Below the pieces are notes generated by a model. The model was not told the DNA's origin and did no database searches. It saw nothing but the letters and a program-made list of their open reading frames with translations. Both the position numbers and the translations under genes were made by a program. Below, piece after piece: positions 30,992 through 39,079 of a stretch of DNA of 64,000 nt; within the stretch, counting starts at the first letter, position 1; each line of letters opens with the position of its first letter. This stretch comes from Tumebacillus avium (GTDB lineage Bacteria > Bacillota > Bacilli > Tumebacillales > Tumebacillaceae): assembly GCF_002162355.1 (NCBI RefSeq), contig NZ_CP021434.1:590501-654500 (forward strand), given 5' to 3'.

Positions 30992-31068
30992 CGGAATGTA
31001 GCGCAGCTTGGTAGCGCGCACGCTTCGGGAGCGTGAGGTCCAGGGTTCGAATCCCTGCATTCCGACCA
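30992..31068 (+). tRNA. tRNA-Pro (CGG), second identical copy
   Basis: Base-for-base identical to the tRNA at 30891-30967, with CCA encoded, 24 bases downstream of it. The spacer differs from the surrounding sequence, so only the tRNA itself (plus one preceding T) is duplicated. Confidence 0.97.
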
Positions 31069-31109
31069 TTTTTATTTTCTTCAGCTTTTCAGCTTTGGCA
31101 ACTTCATAT

Positions 31110-31186
31110 CGGAATGTAGCGCAGCTTGGTAGCGCGCTCGCCTTGGGAGCGAGAGGTCCAGGGTTCGAATCCCTGCATTCCGACCA
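31110..31186 (+). tRNA. tRNA-Pro (TGG)
   Basis: The same body as the two tRNA-Pro(CGG) genes, but the anticodon arm is CTCGC / GCGAG with loop CTTGGGA (anticodon TGG). It reads CCA and, by wobble, other proline codons. CCA is encoded. A hairpin follows at 31192-31224. Confidence 0.97.
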
Positions 31187-31191
31187 ACCGT

Positions 31192-31224
31192 AAAAACCAC
31201 CGATCTTGGATCGGTGGTTTTTTT
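31192..31224. terminator. Bidirectional terminator after the tRNA-Pro array and pcrB
   Basis: AAAAACCACCGATC TTG GATCGGTGGTTTTTTT is a near-perfect hairpin between the plus-strand tRNA genes and the convergent pcrB gene. Confidence 0.88.
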
Positions 31225-31936
31225 ATTTCACAGCGCGGATGGTATCATGGAGCACCTGCTGCCAGTTGGCGGTGTAGAGGGCGTTGCCGATGATCAACGT
31301 ATCGGCGTGCTGCGCCATCGTCGCTGCTTTTTCGTAGGAGTCGATGCCGCCGCCATAAAAGATATGAGCGCGGCGGGCGGTGCGGGCGACTTCGGCGAGC
31401 AGGGCCGGATCGCCAAACGTGCCGCTGTATTCGACGTAGAGCACAGGCATGGAAAAAAGCGCCTCGGCAGCGGCGGCGTACGAGGCGGCGGCCTGTGGAG
31501 TGAGCGCGGTGTTCGCTCCGGTCAGTTGGGCGACGGCGGCGTCCGGGTTGAGGACGAGGTAGCCTTCGACCAGCACTTTGCTCCAGTCGATCCACGGGCC
31601 GAATTTTTCGATCGCTTGGGCGTGTGCGCCGATCAGCCAGTGCGGGTCGGTGGTGTTGAGCACGATCGGGATGCAGTAGCCGTCCACTCCGTCGACGACG
31701 GCGTCGCTTGCGGAGACCTCCTGCCAGAGCGGAAGTTGCGGCGCATGGCGGCGCAGGCGGCCGAGCAGGGTGTTGGTGTTTTCGTAGGTGATGTCTTGCG
31801 TGCCGCCGAGGAAGACGGCGTCGGTGCCGGATGCGGCGATCGCTTGCACCACCTCGTCGGTGATCTGGCGGGCCGGGTCGAGTTTGACGACGTGCCGCCA
31901 GTGGCGCCAAGGTGGTGAGGTGTGGGCAGTCGTCAA
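31223..31936 (-). CDS. pcrB: Heptaprenylglyceryl phosphate synthase PcrB
   Basis: This TIM-barrel prenyltransferase of about 237 residues joins sn-glycerol 1-phosphate to heptaprenyl diphosphate, giving an archaeal-type ether lipid in Firmicutes. Conserved parts are VVKLDPARQI, DAVFLGGTQDITYENT, LNTTDPHWLIGAHA, LPVLYVEYSGTFG-like (MPVLYVEYSGTFG) and FYGGGIDSYEKA. I choose the TTG at 31936 behind GAGAGGAGG; the track upstream is not conserved and the length then fits the family. It lies downstream of yerC, as in Bacillus. Confidence 0.92.
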   Translation of the reverse strand: MTTAHTSPPWRHWRHVVKLDPARQITDEVVQAIAASGTDAVFLGGTQDITYENTNTLLGRLRRHAPQLPLWQEVSASDAVVDGVDGYCIPIVLNTTDPHWLIGAHAQAIEKFGPWIDWSKVLVEGYLVLNPDAAVAQLTGANTALTPQAAASYAAAAEALFSMPVLYVEYSGTFGDPALLAEVARTARRAHIFYGGGIDSYEKAATMAQHADTLIIGNALYTANWQQVLHDTIRAVK

Positions 31937-32003
31937 GACATAGGCCTCCTCTCCGTTGTCATAACAAAACCCCTGCCGCTGGAGAAGCAAGGGTTTCTGT
32001 GCG

Positions 32004-32297
32004 CTATTTCTCTTCTAAGCGATCGAGCGCAACCTTGTAGCCGTCGGTGCCGTAGTTGAGGCAGCGTTTGACGCGGGAAATGGTCGCGGTACTCGCGCCG
32101 GTCTCCGCTTCGATCTGGTTGTACGTTTGACCTTTGCGCAGCATGCGGGCCACTTCGAGACGCTGGGCCAGTGATTGCACTTCGTTAACTGTGCATAAAT
32201 CATCAAAAAACTTGTATGCTTCTTCGAGCGTGCGCAGTTGGAGGATCGCTTCGAAGAGCTGATCGACCGTTCTGTCACGGAGTTTATCCAGTTGCAA
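32004..32297 (-). CDS. yerC: YerC/YecD family TrpR-related protein
   Basis: The 97-residue protein has the TrpR-like helix-turn-helix of the YerC family: FFDDLCTVNEVQSLAQRLEVARML, then ETGASTATISRVKRCLNYG. I start it at the TTG at 32297 (LQLDKLRD) behind GAGGGG, which matches the family N-terminus. YerC is a small DNA-binding protein whose targets are little known. It precedes pcrB, conserving the Bacillus order yerC...pcrB. Confidence 0.9.
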   Translation of the reverse strand: MQLDKLRDRTVDQLFEAILQLRTLEEAYKFFDDLCTVNEVQSLAQRLEVARMLRKGQTYNQIEAETGASTATISRVKRCLNYGTDGYKVALDRLEEK

Positions 32298-32464
32298 GGC
32301 TATCCCCTCCAAAACCCCCAAATATTTGCGGCGCACAGGCGGTACAGCAGTGACGCTTTAGTCCTGTGACGCTAACGTATTCGACAGTATAATTATGTAT
32401 TCCTGCAAGTGCAGCATGGACTTGTTCTTACTCATTATTGACTATAAACGGCCACGATGCAAGG

Positions 32465-33310
32465 TTATCCCCAAATTCCAAGCAAAATCACTCCCGCCGT
32501 GATCAAAATGGAGGCGGCGATGCGCTTGGGCCCCTGTTCTTCCCGCAGCAGGAAGATGGCCAGAAACGTGCCAAACACGGTGCCGATCTCCCGCATCGGG
32601 GCCAGTTGCGAGACGGGCGCCATCCAGAGCGCGAACAAAAACAGGATGTAAGCGCCAGGGGCGAGCACCCCGCCGAGCAGGATGGTTTTCCAGTTTGCCT
32701 GCCATTCCTGTTTGATCATTCCGGAGCGTAAGGCGATGTAGGAAAGGGCGATCAGGTTGCCTACGTTGGTCGCTTCGTTGAGGGTAAGCGGCGGGACGTA
32801 GGCAAGCGTGATTTTGTCGTACACGGTGTAGGATGTGATGATGATGCCGACGGCGAGAGCGTAATAAACTGGCTTCTTCGAAGCCGCCTGAATACGCCAT
32901 CCACCGAGGGATAGCACGCCTGCAACGATGAGAGCGACACCGAGCCAGCCGTAAAAAGTAAGCGATTCGCCTAGCAGCAGCACGCCCAACAACGGAACGA
33001 GCAACGGGCTCGTTCCACGCATGATGGGATAGACTTGGGACATGTCGCCAATGGTGTAGGTTTTGGCGAGCAGGATCACGTACAGGCCGTGCAGGGCCAT
33101 CGTGCCGAGGAGCAGGAGATAGCCGGTCGGCTCAATGCTGTGGCTTTGCAGTTCGTAGATCACGGTAGGCAGATAGACGAGGATCGCCACCCACTGGGTC
33201 CACCAGAGGAAGACCGATTTGTTCAGGCTTAGTTTCGTAAACAGGTTCCAGACCGAATGGAACATGCCGGAGAGCAGCACGAGCGCGATTGGCAACAGGG
33301 TCTGGGTCAT
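32465..33310 (-). CDS. EamA/DMT family transporter
   Basis: The 281-residue protein has ten hydrophobic segments in two EamA repeats, typical of drug/metabolite transporters. The start ATG overlaps the helicase stop by four bases (ATGA), so its translation is coupled to the helicase upstream. The substrate cannot be predicted. The link to a DNA-processing helicase is probably only positional. Confidence 0.85.
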   Translation of the reverse strand: MTQTLLPIALVLLSGMFHSVWNLFTKLSLNKSVFLWWTQWVAILVYLPTVIYELQSHSIEPTGYLLLLGTMALHGLYVILLAKTYTIGDMSQVYPIMRGTSPLLVPLLGVLLLGESLTFYGWLGVALIVAGVLSLGGWRIQAASKKPVYYALAVGIIITSYTVYDKITLAYVPPLTLNEATNVGNLIALSYIALRSGMIKQEWQANWKTILLGGVLAPGAYILFLFALWMAPVSQLAPMREIGTVFGTFLAIFLLREEQGPKRIAASILITAGVILLGIWG

Positions 33311-35496
33311 GAACTGCTGCCTCGAATTGATTTCCATTTCTGCTCCTGCACCCAGAAGCGCAGCCCTTCGACGTCGCGCTCGATCTCGTCTTCGATCCAG
33401 CGCTGGATGTTCAGGGGCAGGTATTCCGCAAACTTGGTGGGCGGCCCGCCTTCCGCTTCGGCGCTGCGGCCCATCATCAGGTATTTGAGTTCCGCTTTGC
33501 GGGTCAGGACTTCGACGAGGAAGGTGACCAGCTTTTTGGCAAATCCGTCCGGGATCTCCCCGCCCTCCAACGTGATCGAAAAGGCGGACTGCTTGACGGT
33601 CAGTCCCAGCTCCAACTCGCGCAGCCAACCGCGCAAAATCGTCGCCAAAGCATTTTGCCTCCGTGTTCCGGCAAAATCGTGCAAGGTCAAACTCCTCGCC
33701 CCTTCACGCAACACGCGCACGCCCGGTTCGAACCCTTGCTGTTTCGCCCCCATCCGGGCTTCCTGCAGGCGGTGCCAGGCGCGGGGGTGCAGGTAGTCGA
33801 AGTCTTCCGTTCCGGTATAGATCGCGTAAATCTTCTCGGCGATCTGCGGGTGCACCTGACGCCCGCCGGAGAGCCAGATCGGACGCTTGCCGTCAAAAGC
33901 CGGTGTGACATAGACGGTGGCGCGCTTGTCATCGATCTCGGTGATCTCCCACGTTGCCCCGCTGAGCAGCACCGTTTCACCCGGCATGACCAGCGGCGAC
34001 GCTTCGATCGTGCCGACCAGACGGGTGCCGTGCATGACTTTGTACAGAGCGGGCGACTTGAAGACGGAGTAAAAATCCCGCGAGCGCACCAGACGCTCCC
34101 CTTGAATGCCGGGGATGCATTTGCCTTCGACCACTTCCAGCCAGTCCTCGCTGAACATCCACTCCAACAACTCACGAACGCGCGGCGAAGACAAACCCGC
34201 AAACGTCGGGTTGGCGGCGATTTCGTCGAGCAGTTCATCGCGGAAAACGCCTTGGCGTTCCGTGCAAAGGGCGAGGATCTGATGGAACAGCAGGTCGTAC
34301 ACATCGCGGCGCGGCTCGGGCGGCTCGATCCATTTGTCGAACAAGAGCTCCGTCACCGCCACCGCCTGCACCAAGTCCTCCTCTTCGGTCGCATACATCA
34401 TCAGGTAGGAGTCGGCCCCTTCGCGGCGTCCTGAACGGCCGAGACGCTGCTTCAGCGATGAGACCGAATAGGTGGCGTCGAGCTGCACGACAAGGTCGAG
34501 CGAACCGATGTCGATGCCGAGCTCCAACGTGTTGGTGCTGACCACGGTGAGCGGCAGATGGGTCGAGCGCATCTGCCCTTCGATCCACTCGCGCTCCCCT
34601 TTGTCGATCGAGGAGTGGTGCGGGTAGTAGCGCTTGGTGTACAGGGGACCGCCGAGCTTGCTGCCCGTTTCATTCAGCTTGTGGGTCAATTCTTCGACCT
34701 GACCGCGCGAGTTGCAGAAGAGGATCGTTTTTTTGTCTTTGGTCAGGTCGTAGATGTCGCGCACCAAAGTTTGCGGGAGCGTAGCGTTTTCTTTGCCGAA
34801 GTAATCGGCTTGGAGGAAGATCTGGCGCTTGCCGTCGCCGGGATTAAGCACTTCGACCTCGTCCGGTGCATCGGCGTGCAGGTAGTGCTGGGCGATCTCC
34901 GGCGAGCCGATTGTGGCGGAGAGGCCAACCATGACCGGGGTCTGCTTTATATAGCGGCGCATGCGGTGCAGGAGCGACTGGACATGCAGGCCGCGGTCGC
35001 TTTCGAGGAAGGCGTGCAGTTCGTCGAGGATGATAAACTCCACGTCTTGGAGCAGTCGGGGCACTTTTTCCGTGTGGTTGACGAGCAAGGATTCGAGCGA
35101 CTCCGGGGTGATCTGCAAGATGCCGCTCGGATTGTCGAGCCAGGTCATCTTTTTGCTGCGCGAGACGTCACTGTGCCATTTCAACAGCGGGATGTCGAGC
35201 GTGTCGGTCAGGCGTTCGATCCGTTCAAACTGGTCGTTGATCAAGGCGCGCAAGGGCGAGAGGTAGAGGACTTTCAGGCCCTGCAGCCCCCGTCCGGTCT
35301 GGCCGGCCTTTTCCAGTGCGCTCAAGATCGGCAAAAAAGCCGCCTCGGTCTTCCCCGAGGCGGTTCCTGCCATCAGCAGGCAGTGGCGCTTTTGCAAAAG
35401 CACCGGCACAGCCGCTTCCTGGATCGGCGTGAATTGCCGCCACTCCATGTCCCAGATTTTCTTTTGGATGGTCGGACTTAAAAGCTCAAAGGTCAT
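33307..35496 (-). CDS. Lhr-like DEAD/DEAH helicase (BrxHI-like)
   Basis: This 729-residue superfamily 2 helicase has Walker A GTASGKT (44-50), ESLLV, the DELH box (158-161), GLSATIG (191-197), and the C-terminal motifs STNTLELGIDIG and QRLGRSGRR. A long C-terminal region with winged-helix and Lhr-core character follows (about 400-729). Lhr-type enzymes move 3' to 5' on DNA or RNA-DNA. A similar helicase is BrxHI of BREX type 2, and related ones accompany TerB_N proteins and BrxD ATPases. Here those partners lie 3.6 kb upstream on the same strand. Partnership is inferred. Confidence 0.85.
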   Translation of the reverse strand: MTFELLSPTIQKKIWDMEWRQFTPIQEAAVPVLLQKRHCLLMAGTASGKTEAAFLPILSALEKAGQTGRGLQGLKVLYLSPLRALINDQFERIERLTDTLDIPLLKWHSDVSRSKKMTWLDNPSGILQITPESLESLLVNHTEKVPRLLQDVEFIILDELHAFLESDRGLHVQSLLHRMRRYIKQTPVMVGLSATIGSPEIAQHYLHADAPDEVEVLNPGDGKRQIFLQADYFGKENATLPQTLVRDIYDLTKDKKTILFCNSRGQVEELTHKLNETGSKLGGPLYTKRYYPHHSSIDKGEREWIEGQMRSTHLPLTVVSTNTLELGIDIGSLDLVVQLDATYSVSSLKQRLGRSGRREGADSYLMMYATEEEDLVQAVAVTELLFDKWIEPPEPRRDVYDLLFHQILALCTERQGVFRDELLDEIAANPTFAGLSSPRVRELLEWMFSEDWLEVVEGKCIPGIQGERLVRSRDFYSVFKSPALYKVMHGTRLVGTIEASPLVMPGETVLLSGATWEITEIDDKRATVYVTPAFDGKRPIWLSGGRQVHPQIAEKIYAIYTGTEDFDYLHPRAWHRLQEARMGAKQQGFEPGVRVLREGARSLTLHDFAGTRRQNALATILRGWLRELELGLTVKQSAFSITLEGGEIPDGFAKKLVTFLVEVLTRKAELKYLMMGRSAEAEGGPPTKFAEYLPLNIQRWIEDEIERDVEGLRFWVQEQKWKSIRGSSS

Positions 35497-35594
35497 CGAG
35501 GTTCCTCCCCCATGGCAAGACGGCCGTCTTCACTAGCAAGCTGTTCGTGTCACGTTCTTGTGTATCTTCTCATTCTATCCTTCTGCTCACGCTC

Positions 35595-36899
35595 TTAAAT
35601 CCCTGCTGTGATCTGCTTTGCGCGTTCTTCGATTTCGGCGATCAGCGCTTGCTCGTCCAGTTTGGTCAACTTGCGGCCTTTCATCAGCACTTCGCCGTTG
35701 ACGATGGTGGTGTGGACGTCTGCGCCGTTTGCGCTGTAAGCGAGCAGAGCGGTCAGGTCATGGTGCGGGCGGAGATGGGCGGCATGGGTGTCGACGAGGA
35801 TCACGTCCGCCTTCTTGCCCGCTTCGAGGGTGCCGATCTGGCTGTCGAGGGCGAGGACTTTCGCGCCTTCGCGGGTCGCCATGTGCAGGACTTGCGACGC
35901 GTTCAGGGCGGTCGGGTCGAACGTCTGCACTTTTTGCAGCCACGCCGCCGCTTTGATCTCTTCGAACAGGTCGAGCGTCGTCGCTGAACCGGGGCCGTCG
36001 GTGCCAATGCCAACCGTGAGGCCGGCTTGCAGGTACGAGGTGACCGGCGCGATGCCGCAGCCGAGCTTGAGGTTGGAGACCGGGTTGTGCGCGATGCCGC
36101 CTCGGAGGTTGGCGCTGCGCAGGATCTCAATGTCCCCTGCCGTCAGATGCACGCTGTGCGCCAACACGACGTGGTGGTCGAACAGCCCGACCTCTTTTAA
36201 ATACTCAGTCGGCGTCAGGCCGTACTCCCGGCGGATGATCTCCACTTCTTCGGTCGTCTCCGCCAAATGGATATGCAGCGGTGCGTTGAACTCTTCTGCC
36301 AGCTTGAAGATCTCTTGCAAAAAAGCGGGCGGGCAGGTATGCGGACCATGCGGGCCGGCCATGACGGAGATGCGCCCGTCTCCTGCCCCGTTCCATTTTT
36401 CAAAAAGCGCCCGGGCCTCGGCGAACCGCATCTCCTGTCCGTCCGGCGCGTCGATCATCCCCCGGGTCAGCGATGCGCGCATGCCGGAATCGATCACCGC
36501 CTGCGCCACGCTGTCGGTGAACACATACATATCGGCGAACGTCGTCGTGCCCGACTTGATCATCTCGGCCGCCGCCAGCAGCGTCCCGAGGTAGACGTCC
36601 TCTTGCGTCATCCGCGCTTCGGCCGGCCACATTTTCTGTGACAGCCACTCCATCAGGCGCAAGTCTTCCGAGAAGCCGCGCAGGATGCTCATCGCCGCGT
36701 GGTTGTGGCAGTTGACCAGACCGGGCAGTGCAGCCATCCCCTGCGCGTCGATCACTTCATCCGCCTGCGCTTTTTTCTCCGCAGGCACCTCGCCGACCGC
36801 TGTGATCAGATCCCCTTCGATCAGCAGATCCCCATGGATCGGCGTCACCGTCTCCCCTGTCATCGTCAAAATCATCGCGTTGGTAATCAAAAGGCTCAT
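35595..36899 (-). CDS. mtaD: Amidohydrolase, MtaD-like 5-methylthioadenosine / SAH deaminase
   Basis: This 434-residue amidohydrolase has the metal ligands in LPGLVNCHNHAAMSILRG (HxH), HIHLAET, LAHSVHL and GIGTDGPGS. These match the MtaD/TrzN-type deaminases of 5-methylthioadenosine and S-adenosylhomocysteine; guanine or cytosine deaminases are less likely. It would yield methylthioinosine or S-inosylhomocysteine and remove products of methyltransferases. The ATG at 36899 follows AAAGGGG. It sits between the helicase and a methyltransferase fusion gene. Confidence 0.85.
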   Translation of the reverse strand: MSLLITNAMILTMTGETVTPIHGDLLIEGDLITAVGEVPAEKKAQADEVIDAQGMAALPGLVNCHNHAAMSILRGFSEDLRLMEWLSQKMWPAEARMTQEDVYLGTLLAAAEMIKSGTTTFADMYVFTDSVAQAVIDSGMRASLTRGMIDAPDGQEMRFAEARALFEKWNGAGDGRISVMAGPHGPHTCPPAFLQEIFKLAEEFNAPLHIHLAETTEEVEIIRREYGLTPTEYLKEVGLFDHHVVLAHSVHLTAGDIEILRSANLRGGIAHNPVSNLKLGCGIAPVTSYLQAGLTVGIGTDGPGSATTLDLFEEIKAAAWLQKVQTFDPTALNASQVLHMATREGAKVLALDSQIGTLEAGKKADVILVDTHAAHLRPHHDLTALLAYSANGADVHTTIVNGEVLMKGRKLTKLDEQALIAEIEERAKQITAGI

Positions 36900-37054
36900 C
36901 TTCAAAAACCCCTTTCGGAAATTTGGTGATGAGCCCATCGTAAAGGCTGACGCTGCGTCAAGCGCAAGCCCTTTTTGCAAATGCACCGCGAAGGAATTTC
37001 CGGTAACCGTGACCGATTCCGGCAAGCTCAGAAACTGCGCAGTTCATCTTTTCT

Positions 37055-38125
37055 TTAGCGAATCGGCACAGCGAACAAGATATGCAGGAAGTCGTTGACC
37101 TGCTTGGCCTGAGCCACGTAACCTTTGTCTGCGAACCATTTCAGCAAAAGCGAGCGGTCGGCGTAATACTCGTCTGCGATCTGCTCCCAAAGGTCAGCTT
37201 TGCCTGCTGCCAGGAACTCGCCCTGCACCGCCGTGCGCTTCTCTTCATTTTCAAACATCAGGTCGGTGATGCAGATTCGCCCGTGCGGCTTGAGAACGCG
37301 GCGCATCTCTTCCAAGGCGAGCAGCTTCTGCTCGTCGGTCAAATGATGCAGCGCATACGATGTGACGACAAAATCAAACTGGTCATCCAGATACGGCACG
37401 GCGAGGAAATTCCCCAACTTCGTCTCAATCTGCGGGTATTTCGCGTGGCACTGGCGAAGCATTTCCCGCGACTGGTCGGTCCCGGCGATCTCAATGCCCT
37501 TCGCCAAAAAGCGCCCGGCCAAATTGCCTGTCCCGATGCCGATCTCCAAGCCTCGTTCGCCGACGCGGGGATTAACTAGCTGGCAGGTCAGGTCGAGCGC
37601 TTCGTTGTAGTTCTGGTGCGGGTTGAACTCCGGCTCGCGGAGCACCGCTTCGTCATACTGTGCCGCCTGGCGGTCAAATCCCCAGCGGTCATTCCACGTC
37701 TTGCGCAGGTCGCGGTAGCCTTTTGCGCTGTCGACGAGCTGGTGGATGTCCTCCCAGACCAGCTCTTGTTTTTCCTTGGCGTTGCCAATCATCCGATCCA
37801 ACGTCTCAATCATTCCTTTCAGTTCAATCCACTGCGAAAACATCACGGCGCGCTGCAGTTCGAGGTAATACAGCACGTCCTGCTCATCTCCGGCGTCCAA
37901 CTCGTCGAGCACCTGTTTGATCTCCGGGATGCCCATGCCAACTTCACGCAGCGAGATGATCGTCTGCAAGCGCCACGCCTCTTTTTCCGTAAACGAGCGA
38001 TACCCGTTCTCTTCGTTTTTGTCCGGCGTGATCAGCCCCTTTTGCTCGTACCAGCGGATGGTGCGGGTCGTCACTTGCAGCTTGTCGGCGATCTCTTTGA
38101 TCTGTACACGTCTCAGCGGTACCAC
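37055..38125 (-). CDS. MerR regulator fused to SAM-dependent methyltransferase
   Basis: The 356-residue protein joins a MerR helix-turn-helix (about 8-75; IKEIADKLQVTTRTIRWYEQKGLI), a dimer coiled coil (80-130) and a class I methyltransferase (about 150-350; GLEIGIGTGNLAGRF, VVTSYALHHLTDEQK). The methyltransferase half could methylate a small compound or serve as the ligand sensor. The start is uncertain: the GTG at 38125 lies too close to AGGAGG, and a CTG four codons on has better spacing. A MerR-type promoter with a 19-base spacer stands upstream, suggesting self-control. Confidence 0.85.
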   Translation of the reverse strand: MVPLRRVQIKEIADKLQVTTRTIRWYEQKGLITPDKNEENGYRSFTEKEAWRLQTIISLREVGMGIPEIKQVLDELDAGDEQDVLYYLELQRAVMFSQWIELKGMIETLDRMIGNAKEKQELVWEDIHQLVDSAKGYRDLRKTWNDRWGFDRQAAQYDEAVLREPEFNPHQNYNEALDLTCQLVNPRVGERGLEIGIGTGNLAGRFLAKGIEIAGTDQSREMLRQCHAKYPQIETKLGNFLAVPYLDDQFDFVVTSYALHHLTDEQKLLALEEMRRVLKPHGRICITDLMFENEEKRTAVQGEFLAAGKADLWEQIADEYYADRSLLLKWFADKGYVAQAKQVNDFLHILFAVPIR

Positions 38126-38145
38126 CTCCTGACTTCGTTGCCTTT

Positions 38146-38176
38146 ATTGTAAACGTTAACGTTACGTCAAGGTAAA
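38146..38176 (-). promoter_or_regulatory. MerR-type promoter with 19-base spacer
   Basis: On the minus strand TTTACC (38171-38176) and TACAAT (38146-38151) are separated by 19 bases, the long spacing that MerR proteins remodel. The spacer contains the perfect dyad AACGTTAACGTT. It lies directly upstream of the MerR-methyltransferase gene. Confidence 0.65.
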
Positions 38177-38180
38177 GCAC

Positions 38181-38210
38181 AAAAAAAAGCCCCTTTTTGC
38201 AAAGGGACTA
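38181..38210 (-). terminator. Terminator of pyrH
   Basis: On the minus strand AGTCCCTTTGCAAAAAGGGGCTT runs into eight T residues. It overlaps the pyrH stop codon. Confidence 0.8.
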
Positions 38211-38951
38211 CTCCAGACTTCTTATGGTCGTGGGAGAGAGGTAGGTGCCGATGTTTTCGCCCAGGCAGATGCTGCGCATCGAATCGCGCTGGTCGAAGTC
38301 GAAGATATGCAGCGGGATGCCGAAGTCGCGGGCGAGGATCATCGCCGACTGGTCCATCACCTTGAGGTTCTCGCGCACCACATCATCATAGGAGATCGAG
38401 TTGTAGCGCTTCGCCTCGGGATCTTTTTTCGGATCGGCCGAGAAGATGCCGTTGACGCCGTTTTTCGCGACGAGGATCGCGTCACACTGCAGTTCCAGCG
38501 CACGCTGCACCGCCGGGTAGTCGGTGGTGACGTACGGCTGGCCTGTGCCGCCGGCGAGGATGACGATGTAGCCTTTGTCCAAGTGATGGGTCGCGCGCAG
38601 GCGAATGAACGGCTCCGCGATGAAGTTCATCTGATGCGCCGTCATGACGCGCACTTCGCGGTCGGAGCGCGCCTTCAGCACGCCGCGCAGCATCAGCGAG
38701 TTGATCACCGTGCCCAGCACGCCGATGTTGTCCGCCTCCGCCCGGTCGATGCCCCACGTTTCCGCCACGTTGCCGCGGAAGATGTTGCCGCCGCCGATGA
38801 CGATCGCCACTTCGACGCCGAGGTCGATGACGGAAAGCACCTCGCGCGCAATATGCTCCAGCGAATCCGGGTCGAAGCCAAATTCGTCCTGGCCTGCCAC
38901 CGCAGCTCCGCTCAATTTAATCAGCACTCGTTTGTATCTCGGTTCTGTCAT
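38208..38951 (-). CDS. pyrH: UMP kinase (PyrH-like), unusual copy
   Basis: The 247-residue amino-acid-kinase-fold protein has RVLIKLSGAAVAGQ, VIGGGNIFRG, GTGQPYVTTDYPAV and ADPKKDP, as in UMP kinases that make UDP from UMP. Several normally fixed positions differ: KLSGAAVAG for KLSGEALAG and KNGVNGIFSADP for a DGVYDADP block. The gene is not in the tsf-pyrH-frr string expected for the essential copy, so this may be a paralogue. It stands alone between hairpin and upstream TerB/BrxD genes. Activity is likely but not certain. Confidence 0.85.
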   Translation of the reverse strand: MTEPRYKRVLIKLSGAAVAGQDEFGFDPDSLEHIAREVLSVIDLGVEVAIVIGGGNIFRGNVAETWGIDRAEADNIGVLGTVINSLMLRGVLKARSDREVRVMTAHQMNFIAEPFIRLRATHHLDKGYIVILAGGTGQPYVTTDYPAVQRALELQCDAILVAKNGVNGIFSADPKKDPEAKRYNSISYDDVVRENLKVMDQSAMILARDFGIPLHIFDFDQRDSMRSICLGENIGTYLSPTTIRSLE

Positions 38952-39079
38952 CCAAGCTGTCCCTCCCCTTCAAGTTCCTGCAATATTATATCCAGAGCGC
39001 TCAGGATTTGCACGGTTTGGAAAACGGATGGCAACGCGTACCTACTGATTTTATTCAGCATGCTTGCCTTTTCTTCCAC

